Shown piece after piece: positions 1 to 5,946 of a stretch of DNA of 11,845 bases (position 1 is the first letter of the stretch; every line of letters starts with the position of its first letter). Below the pieces are notes generated by a model, which was not told where the DNA came from, did no database searches, and worked only from the letters and a program-made list of their open reading frames with translations. The DNA comes from Acidobacteriaceae bacterium (GTDB taxonomy: Bacteria; Acidobacteriota; Terriglobia; Bryobacterales; Bryobacteraceae). Position numbers and translations under genes: made by a program. The DNA lies in assembly GCA_019244945.1 (NCBI GenBank), contig JAFASD010000003.1:1-11845 (forward strand), read 5' to 3'.

Positions 1-226
1 TGCGGGATCAAGAGCCCTCACTGCCCCGAGTACGCTCGGATGTAGATCCAACGGCGTGCCGAGTTCCGGCCTTGTCCCCAGATTGCTGACGCAGATATCC
101 GCCCGCCATCGCATGGAGTTCGCCATATGCGACCTCGATTAAGCTGTCCAATACAGCCGCGTCGCCTTGACTCCAGCGCTGCAGAAGAGAAGTAATCCCT
201 CCAGAAATCTGGGCCTCCGATGCCAT
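1..226 (-). pseudogene. ECF-type RNA polymerase sigma factor, N-terminal part, apparently frameshifted; runs off the left edge
   Basis: From the ATG at 226 (reading leftwards) the first about 47 residues match the start of the ECF sigma factors common in Acidobacteria and Planctomycetes: an ITSLLQRW helix, a QGD turn, a LDSLIEVAYGEL helix and GGYLRQQ, which is the beginning of sigma region 2. These proteins normally continue with a TLQPTALVHEAYL-like segment. Here the frame instead gives low-complexity charged residues and stops at position 8, after 72 codons. In the +1 frame, roughly from position 85 to 1, the sequence stays open and reads LDLHPSVLGAV, which loosely resembles the expected segment. 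I infer a frameshift, natural or a sequencing error; the rest of the gene lies outside the window. No clear ribosome site precedes the ATG. It is divergent from the patatin gene. Such sigma factors usually sit near serine/threonine kinase or TPR genes, which cannot be checked here. Confidence 0.6.
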
Positions 227-261
227 TTCGGGTATGTTTGCCGTCTTACCGTGCGATTTCT

Positions 262-284
262 GTAACGTGTCAGTAGGGTGTTAC
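262..284. promoter_or_regulatory. Inverted repeat GTAAC-N13-GTTAC between divergent genes
   Basis: The 5-base arms at 262-266 and 280-284 are perfect complements, separated by 13 bases. They lie in the 104-bp gap between the sigma factor start and the patatin gene start. GTAAC-like -35 elements occur in some ECF promoters, so this could be an autoregulated divergent promoter or an operator, but five-base arms also arise by chance. Confidence 0.2.
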
Positions 285-330
285 GCGCAAAGTACTTAAG
301 CGCGTCCAGTTTGTGATTTACTATTACAGG

Positions 331-2361
331 ATGAAGATAGCGCCGCGACAGAACCTGGCCCCGGTTCAGCCCGTTCGCGCGGCCGAAGGATCGGCGGCTG
401 CTACACCTCCAGAACAGCAGATTCCGTTTGTACCGGGTGCAAGCAAAACGTTCGCAAATCCGTTCGGCCAGCGGCTCATTGGCGGTACTTACAAAAATCC
501 CCTCAGCACGTCGTCGCAGTCTCTGACGGTCTCATTGAAATGGATCGTGCAGGCTGTACTGTTCGGAGGAGACCCAAAGACAGGTAAGTCGCAGTCTCTG
601 ACGGTCTCATTGAAAGAGATCGTGTACATCGTGATTGCCGTCGCGATCATTGTCTCGCTAACCCGAATCGTGCAGCACGTCAGCGATGTTGGACAGGGGT
701 GGGTATTCGGATGGATCGCGCTGGCGATTGTTTTTGGTTGCCTAAGTAAGTGGAAACGACCGGTTTCGGTAATCGCCTCCTTCGTTGCTATCGCGCTATT
801 GGCGGCGGTGCTCATATGGAGAAACAGTGAGCACTGGCTATTCGTAATTGCGATTCTGATTCTGTGGGGTATCTGGCTCAACCTCGATGTAATTAATAAG
901 CTTCTGACCGAAGTGAAGATCCCGATTGCGGATCCCAGGATTACCAATTGGGCGACCATGTTGGGTCCCGCGCTGTTCGGTTCCGTTGTGAGTTTCTTTG
1001 CGACGCAATCGAGCGCAATCTCGGCGGCGGTTCTCGTGGTCGTGTTCTTGGAGGTGGTGAGGTGGTTCTGGTATAGAGCGATCGAGGAATCCCTTCGACA
1101 CTTGTTGTTGTCGGCGGCGCTTGTGGGGCCGTCCGCCATTCTGCTGTCTTGGATCTTTATCTCTCTGGTCCATCGGCTTCCTCAGCTCGGGCCAGATGTC
1201 TCGCCTCAAATGCAGCATGCAACGCTGATGAAACGCAAGGCTATGCTCGAATCGTGGAAAGGCCCGAGCGTGGCGGTGCTGCTTTCCGGCGGCGGATATC
1301 GGGCAGCGGTCACTCACGCGGGCTTACTTTGGGCTTTCGATCAGGCGGGTATTCCGATCCGGATTCTTTCCACCGTTTCGGGTGGATCGATCGTGGGAGG
1401 CGCATATGCGGCCGGCTGGACACCCGATCAGTTCAAGACCTATCTGCGGAACAGTAGGCCGGGCCTCTCGCGCGACGTTTTAGACGCATGGAACTTCGTC
1501 CGCGCCGAGTTCGATCCGGCTCGCGGCAGCGGTGAAACTTTCGCCGCTCATCTCGCTCGCAATTACTTCGCCCATACAAAATTTGAAGCAACGGGACCGC
1601 CGCAACTGCTGGTGAATGCGACGCGGCTCGACAATGGCGAGCGGCAGATCTTCTGGCGCGGGATGTCGGGCCCACTACCGGATCTTGCACACGCGTGCGC
1701 GGCATCGGGCGCCTTTCCAGGCGCGTTCGATCCAGTGTATATCAACAACGTTCCTTATATAGACGGAGGCGTGGTGGAGAATCTGGGGGCTGAAGGGCTG
1801 GGGCAATATCTGGCGCGAAATGTCACAGAGCCGACGCCGGGCTTGGTCGTGATTTCGGATTTGAGCGCGGAGCCTGCACCGCTGGCGAATGGTGCGCTTA
1901 CTCCGGTCGATCTCGCATTACGCGCGAACGATCTGGTATATAAACAGCTCGAAAGGCGAATATACGAACATTTTTTGGCGAGCGCGTACGATCCTCGATC
2001 ACCGGCACTGTCCGGTTACGCCGTGGAGGCGGGATCGATTTGGAAAGGACGGTCCGGAAGTACACGCGTCTTTTTTCTCGCGCCTACATCCGATGGAGAA
2101 CTGAAGCGTCTGTCGAAAGCGGAGAAGCGGATCGCACTAAGCGTCCGAGATATTAGCACCCTGGTTGAACCATCCGGTGACCAAGTTGAGGCAGCGTTCT
2201 GGCTTGGAACACGGATCGCTCGGGCGTATTTACCGGGTTTGTGCGATGCTGCGGGCATAAAGCCGTGCCCGAACGTGAATTGGCCAGCGGCCCCTGCGCC
2301 CGTTTCCGAACGGGGTGAGAAACCGATTACTCCCACCCAGGTTCAGACGCACGTTAACTGA
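331..2361 (+). CDS. Membrane-anchored patatin-like phospholipase
   Basis: Predicted lipid acyl hydrolase of the patatin family with a long N-terminal membrane domain (676 residues from ATG 331; a GTG at 313 would add six residues; neither start has a clear ribosome site). Numbering from ATG 331: about 90 soluble residues, then roughly seven hydrophobic helices near 98-114, 124-139, 145-163, 168-187, 209-226, 228-244 and 258-281, then the patatin domain from about 312. The oxyanion-hole motif GGGYR is at 320-324, the nucleophile Ser350 lies in TVSGGS, and the catalytic Asp478 lies in DGG, so the Ser-Asp dyad is complete. The family hydrolyses ester bonds of phospholipids or neutral lipids; the substrate here is unknown. 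The active domain should sit at one membrane face, but the topology is not determined. An in-frame partial duplication repeats SQSLTVSLK at 62-70 and 87-95. It is divergent from the broken sigma factor and convergent with the BON lipoprotein. The domain call is secure; the biological role is not. Confidence 0.88.
   Translation: MKIAPRQNLAPVQPVRAAEGSAAATPPEQQIPFVPGASKTFANPFGQRLIGGTYKNPLSTSSQSLTVSLKWIVQAVLFGGDPKTGKSQSLTVSLKEIVYIVIAVAIIVSLTRIVQHVSDVGQGWVFGWIALAIVFGCLSKWKRPVSVIASFVAIALLAAVLIWRNSEHWLFVIAILILWGIWLNLDVINKLLTEVKIPIADPRITNWATMLGPALFGSVVSFFATQSSAISAAVLVVVFLEVVRWFWYRAIEESLRHLLLSAALVGPSAILLSWIFISLVHRLPQLGPDVSPQMQHATLMKRKAMLESWKGPSVAVLLSGGGYRAAVTHAGLLWAFDQAGIPIRILSTVSGGSIVGGAYAAGWTPDQFKTYLRNSRPGLSRDVLDAWNFVRAEFDPARGSGETFAAHLARNYFAHTKFEATGPPQLLVNATRLDNGERQIFWRGMSGPLPDLAHACAASGAFPGAFDPVYINNVPYIDGGVVENLGAEGLGQYLARNVTEPTPGLVVISDLSAEPAPLANGALTPVDLALRANDLVYKQLERRIYEHFLASAYDPRSPALSGYAVEAGSIWKGRSGSTRVFFLAPTSDGELKRLSKAEKRIALSVRDISTLVEPSGDQVEAAFWLGTRIARAYLPGLCDAAGIKPCPNVNWPAAPAPVSERGEKPITPTQVQTHVN
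513..615 (+). repeat. Partial in-frame 75-bp tandem duplication inside the patatin gene
   Basis: Positions 513-540 are repeated exactly at 588-615, a period of 75 bp (25 codons). Similarity continues with two mismatches to 549 and 624. The repeated 28 bases encode SQSLTVSLK in both copies with identical codons, which suggests a young duplication (inference). It lies just before the first membrane helix, so it lengthens the soluble N-terminal segment without breaking the frame. Confidence 0.9.
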
Positions 2362-2536
2362 AAAGGCAGAGGCTTACAAATCGTTACGGACTTCAGGTGG
2401 GGCTTGGCGATTTAATAGGTTATCCAACGTGGAGCCCGCATTGCGGAATTCCGAAATCCCAAACCTTTACGATTGCCGCTTATGGAGTATTGATCGCCAC
2501 AACGGAATCACGATAACTGCACGGCACGCATCGAGG
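2362..2536. other. Convergent intergenic gap, no gene seen
   Basis: This 175-base stretch separates the 3' ends of the patatin gene (plus) and the BON lipoprotein gene (minus). I see no convincing coding sequence and no classic GC-stem plus T-run terminator. The only symmetrical element is a 10-base palindrome, CGGAATTCCG, at 2444-2453, which by itself is weak evidence for a terminator. Confidence 0.5.
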
Positions 2537-3049
2537 TCAAGGTTGAACCTGGAGATTGTTAATCACCCTCGTCACGCCACTCACCTCGAGCGCCGCGCGT
2601 TCGGCCTCCTGCTTTTGCTCCGCGGAAACGACTGTTCCGCGCAACGTAACCACCTGACCGCTCGCGTCCACATCAACGTTAGTAACCGTGGACAAACCCA
2701 TGTCGGTCGCAAGCTTGGCCTTGACCCTAGCGATCGTGGCCGCGTGATCCAGTTTGACAGTCGCCTGACCGCCCGCAACGCGCAAGTCCTCCGCGCCCCG
2801 TTTCAGCTTTTGCCGCGCTTCGCCCGCGTCGTTGGACTTCACCGGATGGTTTTCGAGCGCGCCATTGATCTTTTGATTCAGTGCGTGGACGTCCTGTTTG
2901 ACCTCCTGGGTCAACTTTCGCGCTTCCTCTCGCGTCTTCTGTTTGGCTTCGGAAGCCTTTTCCCTTGCCCGGTCGCGATCGCTGTTGCTGCAACCGACGC
3001 ATACGGTCAAAACCAAACTAGAGAAGGCGCAAATCAGTTTCTGCTTCAT
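2537..3049 (-). CDS. BON-domain lipoprotein
   Basis: Predicted envelope lipoprotein of 170 residues. A lipoprotein signal peptide (MKQKL followed by a hydrophobic core) ends in CVGC, with Cys20 as the likely lipidated residue. Residues 24-65 are very rich in Lys, Glu, Arg and Ala and should form a long helix or coiled coil. Residues about 104-168 form a BON domain (bacterial OsmY and nodulation), with the typical VKAKL helix, a VDVDASGQVVTLRGTV strand pair, an acidic helix and a closing VSGVTRVINNLQV strand. BON proteins are thought to bind phospholipid or to brace the envelope; OsmY is the stress-induced model. The ATG at 3049 has only a weak TAGG eight bases upstream. It lies downstream of the PiT gene on the same strand and may be part of its operon. 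A longer open frame runs antisense across this gene; the signal peptide and domain show that the minus strand is the real one. Confidence 0.88.
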   Translation of the reverse strand: MKQKLICAFSSLVLTVCVGCSNSDRDRAREKASEAKQKTREEARKLTQEVKQDVHALNQKINGALENHPVKSNDAGEARQKLKRGAEDLRVAGGQATVKLDHAATIARVKAKLATDMGLSTVTNVDVDASGQVVTLRGTVVSAEQKQEAERAALEVSGVTRVINNLQVQP

Positions 3050-3105
3050 GCCTTCAGCCTATTCGATTGCAGCACGCGCTTTCGTGAATCCTTCCGAAAA
3101 GCTCG

Positions 3106-3306
3106 CTACTCGATCGAGCGCAGGATCCACAACGCAATGATCCATCCTAGTATTCCGGCCACAATCAAAGCCCAGCACAACCGGTTCCAATATCTCCAAC
3201 GGGTGATGTGCGTGAAAACATGAGACCCTGCCCCGTATTGCAGAAAAATATTTTCAAACCAGGACTTTCTTGGGCTCGCGCCACGCGCCTTTATCGTATT
3301 CGGCAA
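3106..3306 (-). CDS. Possible small single-span membrane protein
   Basis: Open frame of 66 codons from a TTG at 3306, sitting 34 bp after the PiT stop and 56 bp before the BON lipoprotein start on the same strand. Residues about 44-62 (LCWALIVAGILGWIIALWIL) form one clear membrane helix, preceded by a basic, Trp-rich stretch (TRWRYWNR) and followed by a short tail ending in RSIE. The positive-inside rule suggests an N-terminus in the cytoplasm. The start is doubtful: the AGAGGA before the TTG is only one base away, which is too close, and no better in-frame start codon is visible. I recognise no family. It could be a real small accessory protein of the phosphate or envelope cluster, the remnant of a longer gene, or chance. 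The hydrophobic helix and the co-directional position are the only support. Confidence 0.4.
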   Translation of the reverse strand: MPNTIKARGASPRKSWFENIFLQYGAGSHVFTHITRWRYWNRLCWALIVAGILGWIIALWILRSIE

Positions 3307-3340
3307 ATCCTCTTCTGCAAATGAAAATAGCAGACCGAAC

Positions 3341-4822
3341 TCAGGACAACCCGAATACGTGCAGAATCACGTAAAGCGATGCCGAAAAAATCCCTGCCCC
3401 GAGTAGCACGCAAATCGGCAACGTCAGCACCCAGGCCAACAAGATATTGCGAAGTGTATCCCCCTGCAAACCCGAGCGATTCGCAGCCATCGTACCCGCA
3501 ATTCCAGAGGATAAAACGTGCGTCGTGCTAACGGGCAGCCCATACTTATCCGCAAGTCCGATGGTCGCCATAGCAACAATCTCCGCCGATGCGCCTTGCG
3601 CGTAAGTCAGGTGTTCTTTGCCGATTTTTTCCCCGACTGTCACCACAATGCGCTTCCAACCAATCATCGTTCCACATCCGAGAGCAATGGCAACCGCAAA
3701 CTTCACCCATACCGGAATGTATTTCGTTTCCTTCTGCAGAGCTCCCTGGTACTTGGAAAGCATCTTAGCCTCAGCCGGATCGCTGATCTTATGTTGTTTG
3801 ATCAGCTTTGCAATGCTCTCGCTGAGCAGATAGATGTCGCTGCGGAATCCTTTGCGTTGATCCACCGTCAGATCGCTGAAGCTCGATCTCCCCTCGAGTT
3901 CAATCGCCACTTCGCGATTCCGGCCCACCAACGCCCCGAAGGTTTTTTCCGACGCAACGCCTGTCGTCTTGAGATACGCGGAGAGCTCATTCGTCGCATC
4001 TTGCGTGGTCAGAATTTGCGGCGTGTGCTTGAGTAGCAGTGGCTCTACTTGGCGCGCATCATTGGCAATCTTCTGAATATCGGCGGGCCCGGCAGCCGGA
4101 TTCAGTGCGAAGCCGCCCGGCAACACCCCTACCAAAATGAGAACGAGTAAGCCCATTCCTTTCTGCCCGTCATTCGATCCGTGGAAAAAGCTCACGCCCG
4201 TGCAGGTCAGCATCAAAAGACCGCGAATCCACATCGGCGGAGCCTTCCCTTCAGGAGACTTATACAGCGCAGGCTGCCTGACCAGCGCTTTCAGCAGCAG
4301 CAACAGAATCGCTGCGCCGAAAAATCCCATTATGGGTGAAACCAGCAACGAGCTAAACACCTCGCGCGCCTTCGCCCAGTTCACGCCTTCACCAAAAACA
4401 TGGCTGCTCAGCATCGCATTCGCTAAGCCCACCCCCATAATCGATCCGATCAGCGTGTGCGAGCTCGATGCGGGCAGCCCGAGATACCACGTCCCGACAT
4501 TCCAGATGATCGCCGAGATCAGCAACGAAAACACCATCGCAAACCCCGCGCCCGAACCGACATTGAGCACCAGTTCGACCGGTAGCAGCGAAACCACACT
4601 GAATGCCACCAGACCGCTGGACGTCAGAACGCCGATCAGATTCCACAAACCCGACAAAATCACTGCATAAACCGGCTCCAGCGTATGCGTGTAAATAACG
4701 GTCGCTACCGCATTCGCCGTGTCATGAAAACCGTTAACGAACTCGAAGCTCAGCGCCAGTCCCAGTGCGAGCATTAGAAAAAGTGCTGTGACGAACGGTA
4801 CATCTTGACCGAAGATATGCAA
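3341..4822 (-). CDS. pitA: Low-affinity inorganic phosphate transporter, PiT family (PitA-like)
   Basis: Inner-membrane phosphate transporter of the PHO4/PiT family, which in bacteria moves metal-phosphate with protons. The protein is 493 residues, close to the length of E. coli PitA. Both family signature repeats are present: GFHDTANAVAT at 31-41 with GLPASSSH at 115-122 in the N-terminal half, and FFHGSNDGQKGMG at 212-224 with GLPVSTTH at 428-435 in the C-terminal half. Between the halves, residues about 240-368 form a hydrophilic helical cytoplasmic loop, also found in PitA-type members. The start is a TTG at 4822, chosen because AAAGGAG (4829-4835) lies six bases upstream and no ATG fits better. 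A small membrane ORF and a BON lipoprotein follow on the same strand. A second PiT lies to the right with a different architecture. The symbol is by similarity of architecture only; orthology to E. coli pitA is not shown. Confidence 0.93.
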   Translation of the reverse strand: MHIFGQDVPFVTALFLMLALGLALSFEFVNGFHDTANAVATVIYTHTLEPVYAVILSGLWNLIGVLTSSGLVAFSVVSLLPVELVLNVGSGAGFAMVFSLLISAIIWNVGTWYLGLPASSSHTLIGSIMGVGLANAMLSSHVFGEGVNWAKAREVFSSLLVSPIMGFFGAAILLLLLKALVRQPALYKSPEGKAPPMWIRGLLMLTCTGVSFFHGSNDGQKGMGLLVLILVGVLPGGFALNPAAGPADIQKIANDARQVEPLLLKHTPQILTTQDATNELSAYLKTTGVASEKTFGALVGRNREVAIELEGRSSFSDLTVDQRKGFRSDIYLLSESIAKLIKQHKISDPAEAKMLSKYQGALQKETKYIPVWVKFAVAIALGCGTMIGWKRIVVTVGEKIGKEHLTYAQGASAEIVAMATIGLADKYGLPVSTTHVLSSGIAGTMAANRSGLQGDTLRNILLAWVLTLPICVLLGAGIFSASLYVILHVFGLS

Positions 4823-4828
4823 ACAGCT

Positions 4829-4835
4829 CTCCTTT
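4829..4835 (-). promoter_or_regulatory. Strong ribosome binding site deciding the TTG start of the PitA-like gene
   Basis: On the minus strand the sequence reads AAAGGAG six bases before the TTG at 4822-4820. This near-perfect Shine-Dalgarno motif supports the unusual TTG start. Confidence 0.8.
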
Positions 4836-4868
4836 GAGCCTCGAACTTCAGCCCAGTTGCGTTAGAGT

Positions 4869-4886
4869 AAAACACTCAAATGACAA
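4869..4886 (-). promoter_or_regulatory. Weak Pho-box-like element upstream of the PitA-like gene
   Basis: On the minus strand TTGTCAT (4886-4880) is followed after four bases by GTGTTTT (4875-4869). The enteric PhoB box is built of CTGTCAT half-sites with this spacing; the first half matches six of seven bases, the second only four of seven. The position, about 50-65 bases before the start codon, is plausible. The consensus in Acidobacteria is not known to me, so this is a suggestion only. Confidence 0.15.
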
Positions 4887-4977
4887 CCTCATGAATTTCG
4901 CGAACTTATGGTACTTGCCCTATCAGAGCCGCGAGCGAAGCGATCGGAGCACTCACTATATGACCGGAAGCTGCTTA

Positions 4978-5217
4978 CTAAAAGCCGAAATTAGCTTTCC
5001 TTACTGCGTCTTCGTATGCGTCCTTGGCGTCCTGAACCGCTTTTCGCGCATCCTCCTGCTCAAAATCAGCTTGTTTCCAGACGTCTTCCGCTCTGGCCGA
5101 ATGCGAAGTCGATGCAAGCAGCTCCTGCCATTTTTGAATCGTGGCAATCCAACGCTGCAGTGCATTTTGAAAGGCGAGTTTAAGACTATTAAGATCGGGC
5201 GATTCCATATCAACCAC
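4978..5217 (-). CDS. Small helical protein of unknown function
   Basis: I do not recognise this 79-residue protein. The GTG start at 5217 is supported by AAAGGA at 5226-5231, eight bases upstream; an ATG three codons later is an alternative. The protein is soluble, with no signal peptide or membrane helix. Residues 9-35 (LNSLKLAFQNALQRWIATIQKWQELL) and 43-75 (rich in Ala, Asp, Glu and Lys, with WKQADFEQEDARKAVQDAKDAYEDAV) look like two amphipathic helices forming a hairpin, and the tail is NFGF. Protein-like composition plus a good ribosome site argue for a real gene. It is divergent from the DUF47-PiT pair and lies upstream of and co-directional with the PitA-like gene, so a role in phosphate uptake or its regulation is possible, by position only. 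Confidence 0.62.
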   Translation of the reverse strand: MVDMESPDLNSLKLAFQNALQRWIATIQKWQELLASTSHSARAEDVWKQADFEQEDARKAVQDAKDAYEDAVRKANFGF

Positions 5218-5225
5218 ATTGTCTG

Positions 5226-5231
5226 TCCTTT
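5226..5231 (-). promoter_or_regulatory. Ribosome binding site of the 79-residue protein
   Basis: AAAGGA on the minus strand, eight bases before the GTG at 5217. It is the main evidence that this small frame is translated and that GTG is the start. Confidence 0.6.
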
Positions 5232-5240
5232 TTTGCTTCC

Positions 5241-5257
5241 TTGCGAGCGCATCGCAA
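5241..5257. promoter_or_regulatory. 17-bp palindrome TTGCGA-N5-TCGCAA in a divergent promoter region
   Basis: Perfect six-base arms at 5241-5246 and 5252-5257 around a five-base spacer. It lies in the 95-bp gap between the divergent 79-residue gene and the DUF47-PiT pair, immediately before the ribosome site of the former. The form is typical of an operator for a dimeric repressor; no specific regulator can be named. Confidence 0.35.
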
Positions 5258-5312
5258 ACAATTCATCGAGTTGTAACCCAATAAGCTCAAATTTCCAATT
5301 AGGCTGAAAGCT

Positions 5313-5927
5313 GTGCGCCTGCTCCCCAAAGACGATACTTTCTGGCACTTCTTCACAAAACAGACCGCCTCGCTCACGCTTGCCTCCGATCTCCTTTTGC
5401 AGGGCGTGAAACGAGGCGCTCCTCAGCTAGTCTCCGTAGCGGTGCGCGTCAAAACCATCGAGCGTGAGAGCGCCCAAACTCTGCAGGAATTGCAGGTCCG
5501 TCTCCACAAAACTTTCATAACCCCCATTGATCCGGAAGACATTTCTCTGCTCTCCGAACATCTGGATCACTTACTCGATGATCTGGAAGCGGTCGCCTAT
5601 CGCATCAGCGCTTATCAGTTAGAGCCGATGCCCTCTCTGATCGTGGATTTAGCGGACCGCATACACTCCTCGGCCGAGCTCATTGAGAAAGCTTTCGGAA
5701 TGTTGAGTATCAATGAATCCACCGAAGATCTTTGCAAAGAAATCTTGAGTCTCGAAGAGCAGACGGATCAGGCCATTCGCGAGGAAGTAACGCGGTTGTT
5801 TACCGAGGAGAAAGATCCTATCCAGATTCTGAAGCAGAAAGAGATCTACGACATTTTTGAGCGATTGAGTGATGCGACGCAGGAACTGGGAAACGCATTG
5901 CAAAACGTGTCTATCAAGAATTCCTGA
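5313..5927 (+). CDS. DUF47 family (PhoU-like) phosphate transport accessory protein
   Basis: Cytoplasmic helical-bundle protein of the DUF47 family, distantly related to PhoU, 204 residues, the usual family length. The hallmark start RLLPKDDTFWHFFTKQ is present, followed by helices with conserved acidic and basic pairs, the central HKTFITPIDPEDISLLSEHLDHLLDDLEA stretch (written in part; residues about 65-93), and the closing DPIQILKQKEIYDIFERLSDATQELGNAL region. DUF47 proteins are typically encoded directly before a PiT transporter and are thought to regulate it or bind metal, as seen here. The GTG at 5313 fits the family N-terminus; only a weak TTAGG precedes it by nine bases. The following PiT gene starts 19 bp after the stop, so the two are almost certainly co-transcribed. 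The family call is strong; the biochemical role is still poorly defined in the literature known to me. Confidence 0.9.
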   Translation: MRLLPKDDTFWHFFTKQTASLTLASDLLLQGVKRGAPQLVSVAVRVKTIERESAQTLQELQVRLHKTFITPIDPEDISLLSEHLDHLLDDLEAVAYRISAYQLEPMPSLIVDLADRIHSSAELIEKAFGMLSINESTEDLCKEILSLEEQTDQAIREEVTRLFTEEKDPIQILKQKEIYDIFERLSDATQELGNALQNVSIKNS

Positions 5928-5946
5928 TCTCGCGCGCCTCGTTCTT

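Noticed and set aside
240..368. Idea that the long central loop of the PitA-like protein is an unusual insertion (residues 240-368)
   Set aside because: E. coli PitA-type proteins carry a comparable cytoplasmic loop at this position, so it is normal for the subgroup.
513..624. CRISPR-like repeat
   Set aside because: Only two copies, within a coding frame and with a period that is a multiple of three; an intragenic duplication explains it.
838..1317. 159-codon minus-strand frame within the patatin gene
   Set aside because: Antisense to membrane helices and the GGGYR motif of the patatin; no independent support.
2315..3223. 302-codon open frame on the plus strand
   Set aside because: It is antisense to the BON lipoprotein and overlaps the patatin 3' end. 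The minus strand has a lipobox and a recognisable domain; this frame has an Arg/Leu-rich composition typical of antisense reading and no domain.
5001..5348. 115-codon minus-strand frame overlapping the 79-residue gene and the DUF47 start
   Set aside because: It overlaps both better-supported genes, and its sequence has no recognisable features; the ribosome site fits the 79-residue GTG better.
5869..5946. Upstream extension of the short PiT transporter
   Set aside because: It overlaps the DUF47 coding end and encodes a polar Arg-rich stretch not found in the family; the ATG at 5947 starts the first membrane helix correctly.
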